Notes: generated by a model from the letters alone, not told the origin. DNA of 64,000 bases from an uncultured Pelagibacteraceae bacterium (GCA_902605035.1 CACLBB010000005.1:1-64000), one strand, 5' to 3'. Positions 13,306 through 22,966 are shown, numbered from the stretch's first letter. Translations and numbers: made by a program.

Positions 13306-14578
13306 ATTTTTTACTTAATCTTTTAAATTCGTCTCCTCTTTTTTCAAAATTTTCAAATTGGTCGAAAGACGCTGCTCCTGGACTCAGTAAAATTGTGTTT
13401 TTATCATTTTTTAACAACTTGATATCACTTAAAGCATTTTTAATAGCAAATTTTAAATTCTTGCTTATTTTAAATTTTATCTTCCCAATTAATTTTTTTT
13501 TAAAAAAATTAATATTTTTTCCGATTATATATGAGTAAACAATATTGCTTTTAATTTTGTTTAAATTGATTTTATCATTATCTTTTGGAAGTCCTCCAAC
13601 AATCCAAAATATATTTTTATTATTTTCCAACGCTAGCTTTGAAGCTCTCAAGCTTGTTGCTTTTGAGTCATTTACAAAGGTTATATTCCTTTTTTTTAAA
13701 AATGTTTCATATCTATGAGGAAGACCACGAAAAGAATTCATTGAGTCAATAAATATGTTTTTTTTAATTTTTAAAAGTTTTGCCAATTTATAAACAAATT
13801 TAATATTTTCTTCATTAGCTCTTGATTTTAAATAATCATTTTGAATTTTTATTTTTATTTTGTTGTATTCTTTTGAATTAATAATAAATAATTTTGATAA
13901 AAACCTATTTTTTTTAAATAACTCCTTTAAACTAATATCTATAAGTGCAAAATTGCTTTTATCTTGAAGTTGGAATATTTTTAATTTTGAAGAAACATAA
14001 TTAGCCATTGAGCCATGCCAATCTAAATGGTCTGTTGTTATATTTAACAAAATAGCATAGTTAGGTTTTACAAATTTTGAATATGAAAGTTGATAAGAAG
14101 AAGCCTCTATAACAACATAGACACCTTTGTTTAAATATAAATCCAAAACTGGAGTTCCTATATTCCCGCCTAATTTAACATCAAATTTTCCTTTTTTCAG
14201 TAAGTGATATATAATTTTGCAAGTTGTTGATTTTCCGTTAGTTCCAGTTACAACGATTGATTTAAGTTTTGGGTAAAACAAATATAACAAATCTAAATCA
14301 GTAATAATTTTCTTTTTATACTTCTTTAATTCTTGTTTATGCTTTGATTTATTAAGGTTTATTCCAGGACTCAATACAATGAAATCAGCTTTTCTTAAAT
14401 TGTTTTTCAAGCCCAAAAAATTTTTTATTTTATATTTATTCTTCAACTTTACTTTGTCATCCCAAACTTGAAAATTTTTTATTTTTTTTTTTAAAAAAAA
14501 TTTTACTACTGACTTTCCAGTTGAACCCAGTCCATAAACTAAAAATGATATTTTTTTAAAATTTAATTTTTTTAACAT
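13286..14578 (-). CDS. murD: UDP-N-acetylmuramoyl-L-alanine--D-glutamate ligase MurD
   Basis: MurD adds D-Glu to UDP-MurNAc-L-Ala. The ATP loop is VVTGTNGKSTT (109-119). The central domain shows GNIGTPVLDL, EASSYQLSY and NITTDHLDWHGSM. The C-terminal domain has FVNDSKATS, WIVGGLPKDND and LLSPGAASFDQFENFEKRG, the last being characteristic of MurD. The N-terminal uracil-binding segment LVYGLGSTGKS is present. The 430-residue chain is very Lys/Asn-rich, reflecting AT-biased codons. It follows mraY after three bases and overlaps ftsW. Confidence 0.97.
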   Translation of the reverse strand: MLKKLNFKKISFLVYGLGSTGKSVVKFFLKKKIKNFQVWDDKVKLKNKYKIKNFLGLKNNLRKADFIVLSPGINLNKSKHKQELKKYKKKIITDLDLLYLFYPKLKSIVVTGTNGKSTTCKIIYHLLKKGKFDVKLGGNIGTPVLDLYLNKGVYVVIEASSYQLSYSKFVKPNYAILLNITTDHLDWHGSMANYVSSKLKIFQLQDKSNFALIDISLKELFKKNRFLSKLFIINSKEYNKIKIKIQNDYLKSRANEENIKFVYKLAKLLKIKKNIFIDSMNSFRGLPHRYETFLKKRNITFVNDSKATSLRASKLALENNKNIFWIVGGLPKDNDKINLNKIKSNIVYSYIIGKNINFFKKKLIGKIKFKISKNLKFAIKNALSDIKLLKNDKNTILLSPGAASFDQFENFEKRGDEFKRLSKKYVKKFI

Positions 14579-14581
14579 CCA

Positions 14582-15667
14582 CTAACGTAATTTTAGGGTC
14601 GCTAGACCAACCAAGGCCAATATTATAGCAATAATCCAAAATCTAATTACGATTGTAGACTCAGCCCAACCTTTTTGCTCAAAATGATGGTGGATCGGTG
14701 CCATTTTAAAAATTCTTTTTCCAGTCAGTTTAAATGAGATAACTTGAATAATCACTGATACAGTCTCAAGAACAAACAGTCCTCCGATTATTGCTAAAAC
14801 AATCTCATGCTTAACAATTATAGCAACTGCAGCTAACGATCCTCCAAGCGATAAAGATCCTGTATCTCCCATAAATATTTTTGCTGGAGGAGCATTATAC
14901 CATAGAAAACCTAAACAAGATCCAACAATTGATCCGCAAAATATTGCTAACTCTCCCACTTCAGGAATGTATTGCAATTGAAGATATTCAGAAAAAATTG
15001 TATTACCAACTACATAGGATATTAAAGTAAAAGAAAGTGCTACTAACATAACCGGAACAGTAGCTAAACCATCCAGGCCATCGGTTAGATTAACCGCATT
15101 TGAAGATCCAATAATCACAAATATTCCAAAAGGAATAAAAAAAAGCCCCATTTGCCAAATTAGATTTTTAAAGAAAGGAAAATAAAGATTATACAAATAA
15201 TCGTGATTTGAAAAATTGATTAAAATAAATAAAGCTAGTGCACCAATTATTAATTGTCCTAGAAATTTTAATTTTCCATTAAGACCTCTAGAATTTTTTA
15301 ATTTTATTTTTAACAAATCATCTGTAAATCCAAGAATACTCAAACTTAAAGATACAAAAATTAACGTCCATATATATATGTTATTTAAATCTGCCCACAA
15401 CAAAGTACTAGTAAGCATACCTATAATAATTATAACTCCTCCCATGGTAGGAGTGCCAGATTTTTTTATAATGTGATCAATTGGTCCATCTTGTCTTATA
15501 GGTCCAGAAATCATATTCTCAGAAAAGATTTTTATTAATGGCCCCCCAATTATAAAAACAATTATTAAAGAGGTAACCACAGAAAGCCCTGTTCTAAAAG
15601 TAAGGTATTTAAATACATTCAAAAAAGAATAATGATCTATAAATGAAGTAAGTAAGTTAAATAACAT
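14582..15667 (-). CDS. mraY: Phospho-N-acetylmuramoyl-pentapeptide transferase MraY
   Basis: This polytopic inner-membrane enzyme transfers phospho-MurNAc-pentapeptide to undecaprenyl phosphate, making lipid I. Conserved pieces: KSGTPTMGGVIII near the N-terminus, LGFTDDLLKI (Asp pair at the active site), NLTDGLDGLATVP, FMGDTGSLSLGG and MAPIHHHFEQKGW, the His-rich MraY signature. About ten membrane helices and 361 residues match the family. It follows directly on the MurEF stop with no spacer and precedes murD by three bases. Confidence 0.98.
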   Translation of the reverse strand: MLFNLLTSFIDHYSFLNVFKYLTFRTGLSVVTSLIIVFIIGGPLIKIFSENMISGPIRQDGPIDHIIKKSGTPTMGGVIIIIGMLTSTLLWADLNNIYIWTLIFVSLSLSILGFTDDLLKIKLKNSRGLNGKLKFLGQLIIGALALFILINFSNHDYLYNLYFPFFKNLIWQMGLFFIPFGIFVIIGSSNAVNLTDGLDGLATVPVMLVALSFTLISYVVGNTIFSEYLQLQYIPEVGELAIFCGSIVGSCLGFLWYNAPPAKIFMGDTGSLSLGGSLAAVAIIVKHEIVLAIIGGLFVLETVSVIIQVISFKLTGKRIFKMAPIHHHFEQKGWAESTIVIRFWIIAIILALVGLATLKLR

Positions 15668-18448
15668 TTAAATTCCTTTTCTCATTGATTTGCTTATAAT
15701 ATTTAATCCAGTAGCGTTAGACCCTTTTATCATTAAATAATCATTATTACTGATTATATTTTTTAAAATTAGATCAACATCTTGATTGGACTGGAGAATA
15801 TTGCCACGCTTCTCTTTTCTTAAATATTTGTAAGTAAAAAGGCTTTTTTCTCCCTTAACAAATACTTTATCAATATCTGAATTGTTAATAAGTTTTGACA
15901 ATTCCTTATGATAAAATGCAGATTTTTTTCCAAGTTCAAGCATATCTCCTAATATTAAATATTTTTTAAATTTAATTTTTTTAATTGACGAAAGAGAATT
16001 TATAGCGTTTTTAACCGAGAGAGGATTTGCATTATAGCTTTCATCTATTAATTTAAATCTTTTATTATATCTTTTAGCCTCGTAAATCTTTCCTCTGCCT
16101 TCTGATGGTTGAAGTCTCTTAAAATTAATTATCATTTGATTTAAATCCAAATTGAGTTCATTTAAAACTGATAATGAAGCTAGAACATTATTGACGTTTG
16201 TATTTCCGACATTAATCCTAAATATTTTATTTTTTACTTGGACAATAATCTTTTTAATTTGATTATAATTCTCTATTTTTATTAAACGAATATCAGAGTC
16301 GAAAGCGGTTCCAAAAGAAACTACTTTTAATTTTTTTAATTTTGCTTTATTTCTTAAATAATTAAAGAATTTATCATCGCGATTTAAAATAAGTGTACCT
16401 TCTTTAGTAATATTTCTAATAATCTCACTTTTTGATTTAGCTATTCCTTTAATATTAGAAAAATTTTCGATGTGTGCTTCAGCTATATTAGTAATAATTG
16501 CAATATCAGGTTTAACTAATTTTGATAGCTTATCAATCTCACCTGCTTTACTCATGCCTATTTCAAAAACACCAAATTGATGATTTTGACTCAAATTAGA
16601 CAAAGATAAAGGTACTCCATAATGATTATTAAAAGATCTTGGAGAAGCATAAGTATTTCCACACTTACTGAGCAAAAAACTTAACATATTTTTTAATGAT
16701 GTTTTACCCGCACTTCCAGTGACAGCCAAAATTTTGGTATTACAATTTTTTCTTTTTAACTCAGCAAATTTATTAAGAAATAAATAGGTATTATCTACTT
16801 TTATTAATTTCTTTGTAAATCTTATATTCTTTTTTGAAGAAACAATATAACTTGCACCTTTTTTAAGAGCCTTTGAAATAAAGCTAGTGCCATCATTATT
16901 TTTTCCTTTGATTGTTAAAAATAAATTATTTTTCTTTAAATCTCTTGTGTCTATTGCAACTCCGCTAATTTTTTTAAACTTCCTGTTTTTTATTATTTTA
17001 TTTAGTATTGTGCAATTGAAATGAAAATTTTGTTTTTTTGAATTAAAATTTTGTTTTTTTACTTTTAAATTTTTAACTATTTGTTTATCAGAAACAGAAA
17101 AAATATTATCTCCATAATTTTGTATTGTCTCATGTCCTTTACCCATGATGATTATTGTTTCATTAGGTTTAGATTTTAAAATAGCTTTTCTAACTGCTTC
17201 AGATCGATTACCTATCTCAAAATAATTACTTCCTTTAAGATGTTTAATAATATCCTGTCTAATTTTTTTAGGATTTTCTTTTCTTGGATTATCATCTGTT
17301 ACGTAAATCTTTTTACAGAAATTTTTGGCAATCTTTGCCATGAGTGGTCTTTTTTTTAAATCTCTATTTCCACCACAACCAAATACTAAAGAAATACTAT
17401 TATTATAATGTTTTTTTACAGATTTAATCACTTCTCGCATAGCTTCGGGTGTATGAGCATAATCTATAAATACTCTTATATTGTTCGGATATTCTTTAAT
17501 TAATTCTAATCTTCCGTTAACATTTTTTAAACTCGAAAGAACTTTATTAATTTTTAATTCATTTAAACCGCATAACTCAGCTGCGAGTATTGCCATTGAT
17601 AAATTTTTAATTTGAAAGGATCCTACCAAAGGAATTTTAATTTTTTTTATCTGGTCCATTTTACTTGTGATGTCAATTAATTTAAGTTTTCTTTGTTTTG
17701 AAATTTTTTTTAATATCGGGAATTGTTTAATAAATTTATCAGTTATCACATAACTATTTTTTTTTAATAATTTTGAAAATAATATCAACTTTGAATTTAA
17801 ATAAGATTTCATTGTTTTATGATAGTCTAAGTGATCTTGGCTAAAATTAGTGAATACACCTGCCTTAAATTCAATACCGTTTAATCTTTTTTGTTCCAAT
17901 CCATGGCTCGACGCCTCTATAATAACATTATCAATATTTTTTTTTTTTAATTTTTCAAGATTTCTGTGTAGAGTAATTATATCAGGAGATGTGAGATTAG
18001 TTTGAAACAGATTTCCTTTGTGCTTTATGCCTAATGTGCCAATTGAAGCAACTGGAATATTGTTAGCATCTAAAATTTGGTAAAAAAAATCAGCTACTGA
18101 AGTTTTTCCGTTGGTCCCTGTTACTGCAAAAATATTTTTTGGTTTAACTTTATAAAAATTAGTCGTAATTTCAACTAAGTATCTTTTTACGTAATTTGTC
18201 TTAATTACATTTATTTTATTTTTGATTATACACCTCTTTGAACAAATAATAAGAATTGCTCCTTTTTTAATTGCTTGATGAATATAGTTTTCACCATTAG
18301 AATTATTTCCTTTAATTGCAAAGAAAATGAAACCTTTTTTTACTTCATTGCTGTTTAAAGCTAAGCCTTTAATTTTAAGCTTTTTTAGATTTTGTGGAGA
18401 TCGTTTAATTAGGTTTTTTAGCAACATTTGTGTTGTAAAATTCCTCAT
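15668..18448 (-). CDS. murEF: MurE-MurF bifunctional fusion (UDP-MurNAc-tripeptide synthetase / D-Ala-D-Ala adding enzyme)
   Basis: One 926-residue frame holds two complete Mur ligases. Residues 1 to about 463 are MurE: ATP loop AVTGTNGKTS (108-117), HLDYH, and VTDDNPRKENP with DNPR at 386-389, the signature for meso-diaminopimelate. Residues about 477-926 are MurF: SGVAIDTRDL, ATP loop AVTGSAGKTS (575-584), and LIDESYNANPLSV. The junction carries a tandem 7-residue duplication, KKQNFNS then KKQNF (464-475), from a 21-base direct repeat. murE and murF are normally adjacent separate genes; fusions are known in a few bacteria such as Bordetella. A second ATG at 18427 would shorten the N-terminus by seven residues. 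It overlaps ftsI by 22-44 bases depending on start. Confidence 0.96.
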   Translation of the reverse strand: MRNFTTQMLLKNLIKRSPQNLKKLKIKGLALNSNEVKKGFIFFAIKGNNSNGENYIHQAIKKGAILIICSKRCIIKNKINVIKTNYVKRYLVEITTNFYKVKPKNIFAVTGTNGKTSVADFFYQILDANNIPVASIGTLGIKHKGNLFQTNLTSPDIITLHRNLEKLKKKNIDNVIIEASSHGLEQKRLNGIEFKAGVFTNFSQDHLDYHKTMKSYLNSKLILFSKLLKKNSYVITDKFIKQFPILKKISKQRKLKLIDITSKMDQIKKIKIPLVGSFQIKNLSMAILAAELCGLNELKINKVLSSLKNVNGRLELIKEYPNNIRVFIDYAHTPEAMREVIKSVKKHYNNSISLVFGCGGNRDLKKRPLMAKIAKNFCKKIYVTDDNPRKENPKKIRQDIIKHLKGSNYFEIGNRSEAVRKAILKSKPNETIIIMGKGHETIQNYGDNIFSVSDKQIVKNLKVKKQNFNSKKQNFHFNCTILNKIIKNRKFKKISGVAIDTRDLKKNNLFLTIKGKNNDGTSFISKALKKGASYIVSSKKNIRFTKKLIKVDNTYLFLNKFAELKRKNCNTKILAVTGSAGKTSLKNMLSFLLSKCGNTYASPRSFNNHYGVPLSLSNLSQNHQFGVFEIGMSKAGEIDKLSKLVKPDIAIITNIAEAHIENFSNIKGIAKSKSEIIRNITKEGTLILNRDDKFFNYLRNKAKLKKLKVVSFGTAFDSDIRLIKIENYNQIKKIIVQVKNKIFRINVGNTNVNNVLASLSVLNELNLDLNQMIINFKRLQPSEGRGKIYEAKRYNKRFKLIDESYNANPLSVKNAINSLSSIKKIKFKKYLILGDMLELGKKSAFYHKELSKLINNSDIDKVFVKGEKSLFTYKYLRKEKRGNILQSNQDVDLILKNIISNNDYLMIKGSNATGLNIISKSMRKGI

Positions 18449-20132
18449 TATTTATGGCTAAAATAGGTCCAATTCTTTTTATAATTCTGCCAGCAGTATA
18501 AACAGAATTCCAACCAGCCTCATTTCTAGTGCCTTTGATCTTTATCCCTCTATAATTATAGATTAAATCATGCGCGACCTGAGGATTCTCTAACATTACA
18601 AGTAAAGCAAATTTTGGATTATAAGAGGGGAATACAGAAATGAAAGTATTTAAATTTTTGTTCTCATTTCCATACTTTTGTGAAGTCCCAGTTTTTCCTC
18701 CAACATCGTACCCGTAAATATCTGCTAAACTCGCTGTACCCTCTTTATCTGTCACGACTTTTCTTAGGATAGTATTGATTTTTTTACTAGTTTGTTCGGA
18801 AATTATCTTTTTTTCTTTTTTATATTTTTTTTTTATTACAATTGTTGGTTTTACGTAATTACCTCCATTGGCTAGTGCTGAGTAAGTAGCTGTTGCCTGT
18901 AAAGGAGTAACTGCAATTCCATGACCATAGGAAATAGTTTCTAGTTTACACTTATTCCAATTAAAACTTAATGGTGTACCAAGCTCTTCTAGTTCCAGTT
19001 CTGGCTTATTTAATAGTTTGGTTTTATTAATGAAGTCTATAAAATCTTGTTGTCCCACTTTTCTAGCTAACATTAAAGTACCGATATTAGAAGATCTAAT
19101 TAAGATATCCTCAACGGACAAATCTTTAGGAAATTTTTTTATATCGGAAATTTCATGAATAGAGCATTTTATTTTTCTAGGTATGTTCTCAATAATCGTT
19201 TCAGATTTAACTATGTTCTTCTCAAGAGCTAAAGCTATAGTAAAAGTTTTAAAAATTGAACCTAGCTCATAAACACCTTTTGTAATTTTATTTATATAGT
19301 TTTTATCTACAATCTTTTCTCTTTTATTTATGTCAAAATTAGGTAAAGAAACCAAAGATAATATTTCACCATTTTTTACGTTCATTAATAAAGCACCTCC
19401 ACCAGTTGCATTAAAAATATTTAAAGCGTTATTGAGTTCATTATCAACTATATGCTGAATATTTGTGTCTAAGGTTAATTTTAAAGGATCTTTTATTAAA
19501 TTATTTTCTTTAAGACTATTATCAAAATATTTTTCTACACCAGAAATTCCATAATTATCAAAATCTACTTGTCCTAAAATATGACTATATAGATTTGCAT
19601 GAGTGTATATTCTTGACTGGAAAGGTTCAAATATAATCCCTTTTTCACCAAGAGACCATAATTTCTCTTTATCTTTTTGATCTAATCTTTTTTTTAAATA
19701 AAAATATTTTCCTTTATTTAAATTTTTTTCAATATTTTCAATATTTAAATCAGGAAAATTTATTCTTATATTAATTAAAAAATTATTTTTGTTTTTTATT
19801 AAATTCGGATTAATTGCTGCATGAAAAGATTTTACGTTTCTAGATATTACTATACCATTTCTATCGACAATGTCTCTCCTCAAAAGTTTTTGGTTAAGAG
19901 AATTATTGTTTAACGAATAGTGATCCAAATCTTGAAGAGAAACAAAAACAATTTTGATAGAAAATATTGTAATTAAAGAAAAAAATAAAAAAAATAAAAG
20001 ATATATCCTGTCCTGTGAAATATTAGATTTCAAAACTTGTTTTTTTTTATTATTTGATTCTAAGTAATCTTCAAAATAAAAACTTTTTTGATTAAAATTA
20101 AAATCTTTATTTTTTTTGTGCTTTTTTTTCAT
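18405..20132 (-). CDS. ftsI: Septal peptidoglycan transpeptidase FtsI (PBP3)
   Basis: FtsI is the class B penicillin-binding protein that crosslinks septal wall made by FtsW. A Lys-rich cytoplasmic tail (1-40) precedes a single membrane anchor (about 43-63). The PBP dimerisation domain (RRDIVDRNG at about 85) and transpeptidase domain follow. The active-site triad motifs are all present: SIFK (Ser292, Lys295), SSN (347-349) and KTG (480-482, in GGKTGTSQKYG). The 575-residue length is normal. The start overlaps ftsL by 26 bases and the 3' end overlaps the MurEF start. Confidence 0.97.
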   Translation of the reverse strand: MKKKHKKNKDFNFNQKSFYFEDYLESNNKKKQVLKSNISQDRIYLLFFLFFSLITIFSIKIVFVSLQDLDHYSLNNNSLNQKLLRRDIVDRNGIVISRNVKSFHAAINPNLIKNKNNFLINIRINFPDLNIENIEKNLNKGKYFYLKKRLDQKDKEKLWSLGEKGIIFEPFQSRIYTHANLYSHILGQVDFDNYGISGVEKYFDNSLKENNLIKDPLKLTLDTNIQHIVDNELNNALNIFNATGGGALLMNVKNGEILSLVSLPNFDINKREKIVDKNYINKITKGVYELGSIFKTFTIALALEKNIVKSETIIENIPRKIKCSIHEISDIKKFPKDLSVEDILIRSSNIGTLMLARKVGQQDFIDFINKTKLLNKPELELEELGTPLSFNWNKCKLETISYGHGIAVTPLQATATYSALANGGNYVKPTIVIKKKYKKEKKIISEQTSKKINTILRKVVTDKEGTASLADIYGYDVGGKTGTSQKYGNENKNLNTFISVFPSYNPKFALLVMLENPQVAHDLIYNYRGIKIKGTRNEAGWNSVYTAGRIIKRIGPILAINNEEFYNTNVAKKPN

Positions 20133-20445
20133 TATTTCTCTTAAGTATTGTTATTTTTTTTTGAGATTCTAAAAAACTTTTATAGCTAAAGTATATTCTT
20201 GAAAAATCCATTGGTTGATAATCTACTATGGATAGTTTTTTCATTTTTTGGGATAAACTTTTAGGTGAAGAAAGGTAAAAATAATCTAATTCTGTCTCTT
20301 TCAAATCCTTTTCAATTAATGAAATTTTCTTTTGTATCTTATAAATATCTTTTTCGATTGATCTAGTCTCAGTTTTAATAATTGAAGTAAAACCTAATAA
20401 AAAAGAAAATATACAAATTGATAGAATAACTTTAATTTTAGGCAT
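20107..20445 (-). CDS. ftsL: FtsL-like divisome protein
   Basis: This is a small bitopic protein of 112 residues. It has an N-terminal membrane segment (IKVILSICIFSFLLGFTSII, residues 4-23), a probable coiled coil of charged heptads (TRSIEKDIYKIQKKISLIEKDL) and a segment LSSPKSLSQKMKKLSIVDYQP that resembles the region after the coiled coil in alphaproteobacterial FtsL. Sequence conservation of FtsL is low, so the call leans on topology and on its place between rsmH and ftsI. It overlaps rsmH by eight bases and ftsI by 26. In other bacteria FtsL works with FtsB and FtsQ; no ftsB is in this window. Confidence 0.82.
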   Translation of the reverse strand: MPKIKVILSICIFSFLLGFTSIIKTETRSIEKDIYKIQKKISLIEKDLKETELDYFYLSSPKSLSQKMKKLSIVDYQPMDFSRIYFSYKSFLESQKKITILKRNNEKKAQKK

Positions 20446-21451
20446 GAGTGCTCTCCAAATCTAAATACTTTTTAAATTTTGTTTCCATTTTACCAGGGTA
20501 TACAAATTTATTTCTACTTCTGATAGCAAATCTAAGTTTTGCTGACCTAGAGGAAGGGTTGTTTATAATTTCAATGTTGGAAGGTTTAAACACTTTGTTT
20601 CTATATTTTTCAAAAAGGTTAGTGCTCTCTATTTCATTTTCAGGAAAATATCTTGATGGTTTGGATCGATTAGATGAAAAATTGTTAAAAAAATATTTTA
20701 CAATTTTATCTTCTATGGAATGAAAGCTTATAACTAAGATTTTGCCACCTGGTTTTAAAATTTTAGTAGCAGTTATTATGCCTTTTAAAAGTTCAGTAAT
20801 TTCTTTATTTACATATATTCGTAAAGCTTGAAATGTCTTAGTGCTTGGATTGATTTTGCTGGAATAACTTTTTTTCTTACTTCTTTTTATTATTTCTGCC
20901 AATTGATCTGCTTGGGTAATCTTTTTAATTGATCGTGATTTAATTATGTTTCTTGCAATTTTTGACGCATCTTTTTCTTCTCCAAGAATTTTTATTATAA
21001 ACTTAAGTTTTTTCTCACTGTAATTGTTTATTACTTCTTCTGCAGATAGATTTGTTAAACCCATTGACATATCTAGAGCATCTTTAGATTTAAAAGAAAA
21101 GCCTCTTTTTAAATCATTTAATTGAATTGAAGATAATCCTAAATCAAATAAAATTACATCTGCTTGCTGTTTGTTTAAAATGCTCTCAATTGTACTAAAT
21201 TTTTTTTGAAAGAAAGAAAATCTATTTGGGTATTTTTTTTCTAATTCCTTGGCGATGTCATAAATAAATTTATCCCGATCTAATGCTATAACTTTTGTAT
21301 CAGAAAATTCTAAAAGTTTTCTAGAGACCCCTCCTCCTCCGAAGGTGCAATCTATAAAAACACCACCCTTTTCTGGAGAACAAATCTTTATTACTTCATC
21401 CAACATCACCGAAAAATGTTGAAATTTCGGTGTGTTTGTTGGAATAACCAT
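20438..21451 (-). CDS. rsmH: 16S rRNA m4C1402 methyltransferase RsmH (MraW)
   Basis: RsmH is the SAM-dependent enzyme that N4-methylates C1402 in the decoding centre of 16S rRNA. N-terminal HFSVMLDEVI leads into the SAM site FIDCTFGGGGVSRKLLE, then IALDRDKF, LFDLGLSSIQLND, RGFSFKSKDALDMSM, TFQALRIYVNKE and LVISFHSIEDKIVK. All are RsmH hallmarks. Length 337. Normally it is the gene directly after mraZ; here ftsZ is inserted between them and rsmH starts 18 bases after the ftsZ stop. Confidence 0.97.
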   Translation of the reverse strand: MVIPTNTPKFQHFSVMLDEVIKICSPEKGGVFIDCTFGGGGVSRKLLEFSDTKVIALDRDKFIYDIAKELEKKYPNRFSFFQKKFSTIESILNKQQADVILFDLGLSSIQLNDLKRGFSFKSKDALDMSMGLTNLSAEEVINNYSEKKLKFIIKILGEEKDASKIARNIIKSRSIKKITQADQLAEIIKRSKKKSYSSKINPSTKTFQALRIYVNKEITELLKGIITATKILKPGGKILVISFHSIEDKIVKYFFNNFSSNRSKPSRYFPENEIESTNLFEKYRNKVFKPSNIEIINNPSSRSAKLRFAIRSRNKFVYPGKMETKFKKYLDLESTHA

Positions 21452-21469
21452 AATATATATGAGCTATCA

Positions 21470-22966
21470 TTAAAATTTTTGTTTTCTTAAAAATGCAGGT
21501 ATTTCAAAATCTTCTTCTTCATTAGAATCATTTTCAAAAAGTTTGTCAGAATTAAGCTCCCTCTCTTCATCTAAAACCTGCTCTCTTTCTAAGTGCTCAT
21601 CATCAGAAAATAATTTTGGAGTATGCTCTTGATCAGAATCTACAAAATCATTATCAGAGTTAGAAATGTTAATTTCATCGGGAGAAGTTGTATTGTCATT
21701 GCTTTCCAGATATGAGGTGCTTTCTATTGAAACCCCATTAGGTATTGCTTCTTCTTCTATACTTTGAGGGGGTTCATTTCTAATTTCTGGATTATTAGGT
21801 TCTAGTTTATTAATTGAAGACTTTAAACCCTCTTCATTAATTTCGTATTTCTCATCTAATTTCAAAGCAGTTGCTCCATCAATTGATCCTATGGCATCAT
21901 TTTCTACATTGTTGCTCTGTGAAAATAGGCCTTCAGAATAACCTTGATTTCTATTTTGTATTCTAGAAACCATATTTAAAACAGTGCTAGTCTCTGTTTT
22001 ATGACCATCTAAGGCAGTAGCAACTATTGATACTCGCATTTTACCTTCCATGTTTTCATCCTTAATTGCCCCAAATATTACATCTGCTTCGGGATCTACC
22101 TCAGCTCTTACTTTTTGGGCAGTTTGATCTACCTCGAACAAAGTTAAATCTTTTCCACCAGTAATGTTTATTAGCAATCCTTTGGCACCTTTTAACGAAT
22201 ATTCGTCTATCAATGGATTGTTTAATGCCATTTCAGTAGCAGCCATAGCTCTATTCTCACCTTCAGCCTCTCCAGTTCCCATCATTGCTTTTCCCATTGA
22301 GCTCATAACTGTTTCAACATCAGCAAAGTCTAAATTTATCATGCCTGGCCTTACCATTAAATCAGTGACACTTTGAACCCCCTGTTTTAAAACATTATTA
22401 GAAAGTGTGAATGACTCTTCAAACGTTGTTGTCTCGTTTGCAATTTTAAAAAGATTTTGATTAGGAACAACTATTGTTGTATCTAAATGTTTTTTAAGTG
22501 CTTCTAGACCTTCTACAGCTCTTCTCATTCTTTTTGGGCCTTCATAAGAGAAAGGTAATGTCGTTACACCTACTGTCAAAATATTTAATTCTTTTGCAGC
22601 TTTAGCAATTACATGTGAAGCCCCTGTACCAGTTCCTCCGCCCATTCCAGCTGCAATAAAAACCATGTTACTTCCTTGCATATAATTTACTATTTCGCTA
22701 ATAGACTCATCTGCAGCTGCCTGTCCGATATTATGTTTTGCTCCAGCTCCTAACCCCTTAGTCAAATTCATGCCTATTTGAATTTTTGCGTGGGCTTTAC
22801 TCATTTTTAAATCTTGAGCATCAGTATTTACTGCAACAAATTCTACTCCTTCCATTCCAGCTTCGATCATTGCGTTAATAGCATTGCCTCCTGCACCCCC
22901 AACTCCTAAAACTAAAATTCTAGGTTTTAATTCTTTAAGTTCTCCTCCTCCAATATTTATACTCAT
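21470..22966 (-). CDS. ftsZ: Cell division GTPase FtsZ
   Basis: FtsZ is the tubulin-like protein that forms the Z ring. GTP-site motifs: VGGAGGNAINAMIEAG, GMGGGTGTGAS (tubulin signature) and the catalytic T7 loop INLDFADVETVM. A variable acidic linker of roughly 150 residues ends in the conserved partner-binding peptide EDFEIPAFLRKQKF. The track start (22996) lies inside mraZ. The ATG at 22966 is used because it forms an ATGA overlap with the mraZ stop and has a strong GGGGAGG ribosome-binding sequence about seven bases upstream, giving 498 residues. Its place between mraZ and rsmH, rather than after ftsA, is unusual. Confidence 0.98.
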   Translation of the reverse strand: MSINIGGGELKELKPRILVLGVGGAGGNAINAMIEAGMEGVEFVAVNTDAQDLKMSKAHAKIQIGMNLTKGLGAGAKHNIGQAAADESISEIVNYMQGSNMVFIAAGMGGGTGTGASHVIAKAAKELNILTVGVTTLPFSYEGPKRMRRAVEGLEALKKHLDTTIVVPNQNLFKIANETTTFEESFTLSNNVLKQGVQSVTDLMVRPGMINLDFADVETVMSSMGKAMMGTGEAEGENRAMAATEMALNNPLIDEYSLKGAKGLLINITGGKDLTLFEVDQTAQKVRAEVDPEADVIFGAIKDENMEGKMRVSIVATALDGHKTETSTVLNMVSRIQNRNQGYSEGLFSQSNNVENDAIGSIDGATALKLDEKYEINEEGLKSSINKLEPNNPEIRNEPPQSIEEEAIPNGVSIESTSYLESNDNTTSPDEINISNSDNDFVDSDQEHTPKLFSDDEHLEREQVLDEERELNSDKLFENDSNEEEDFEIPAFLRKQKF

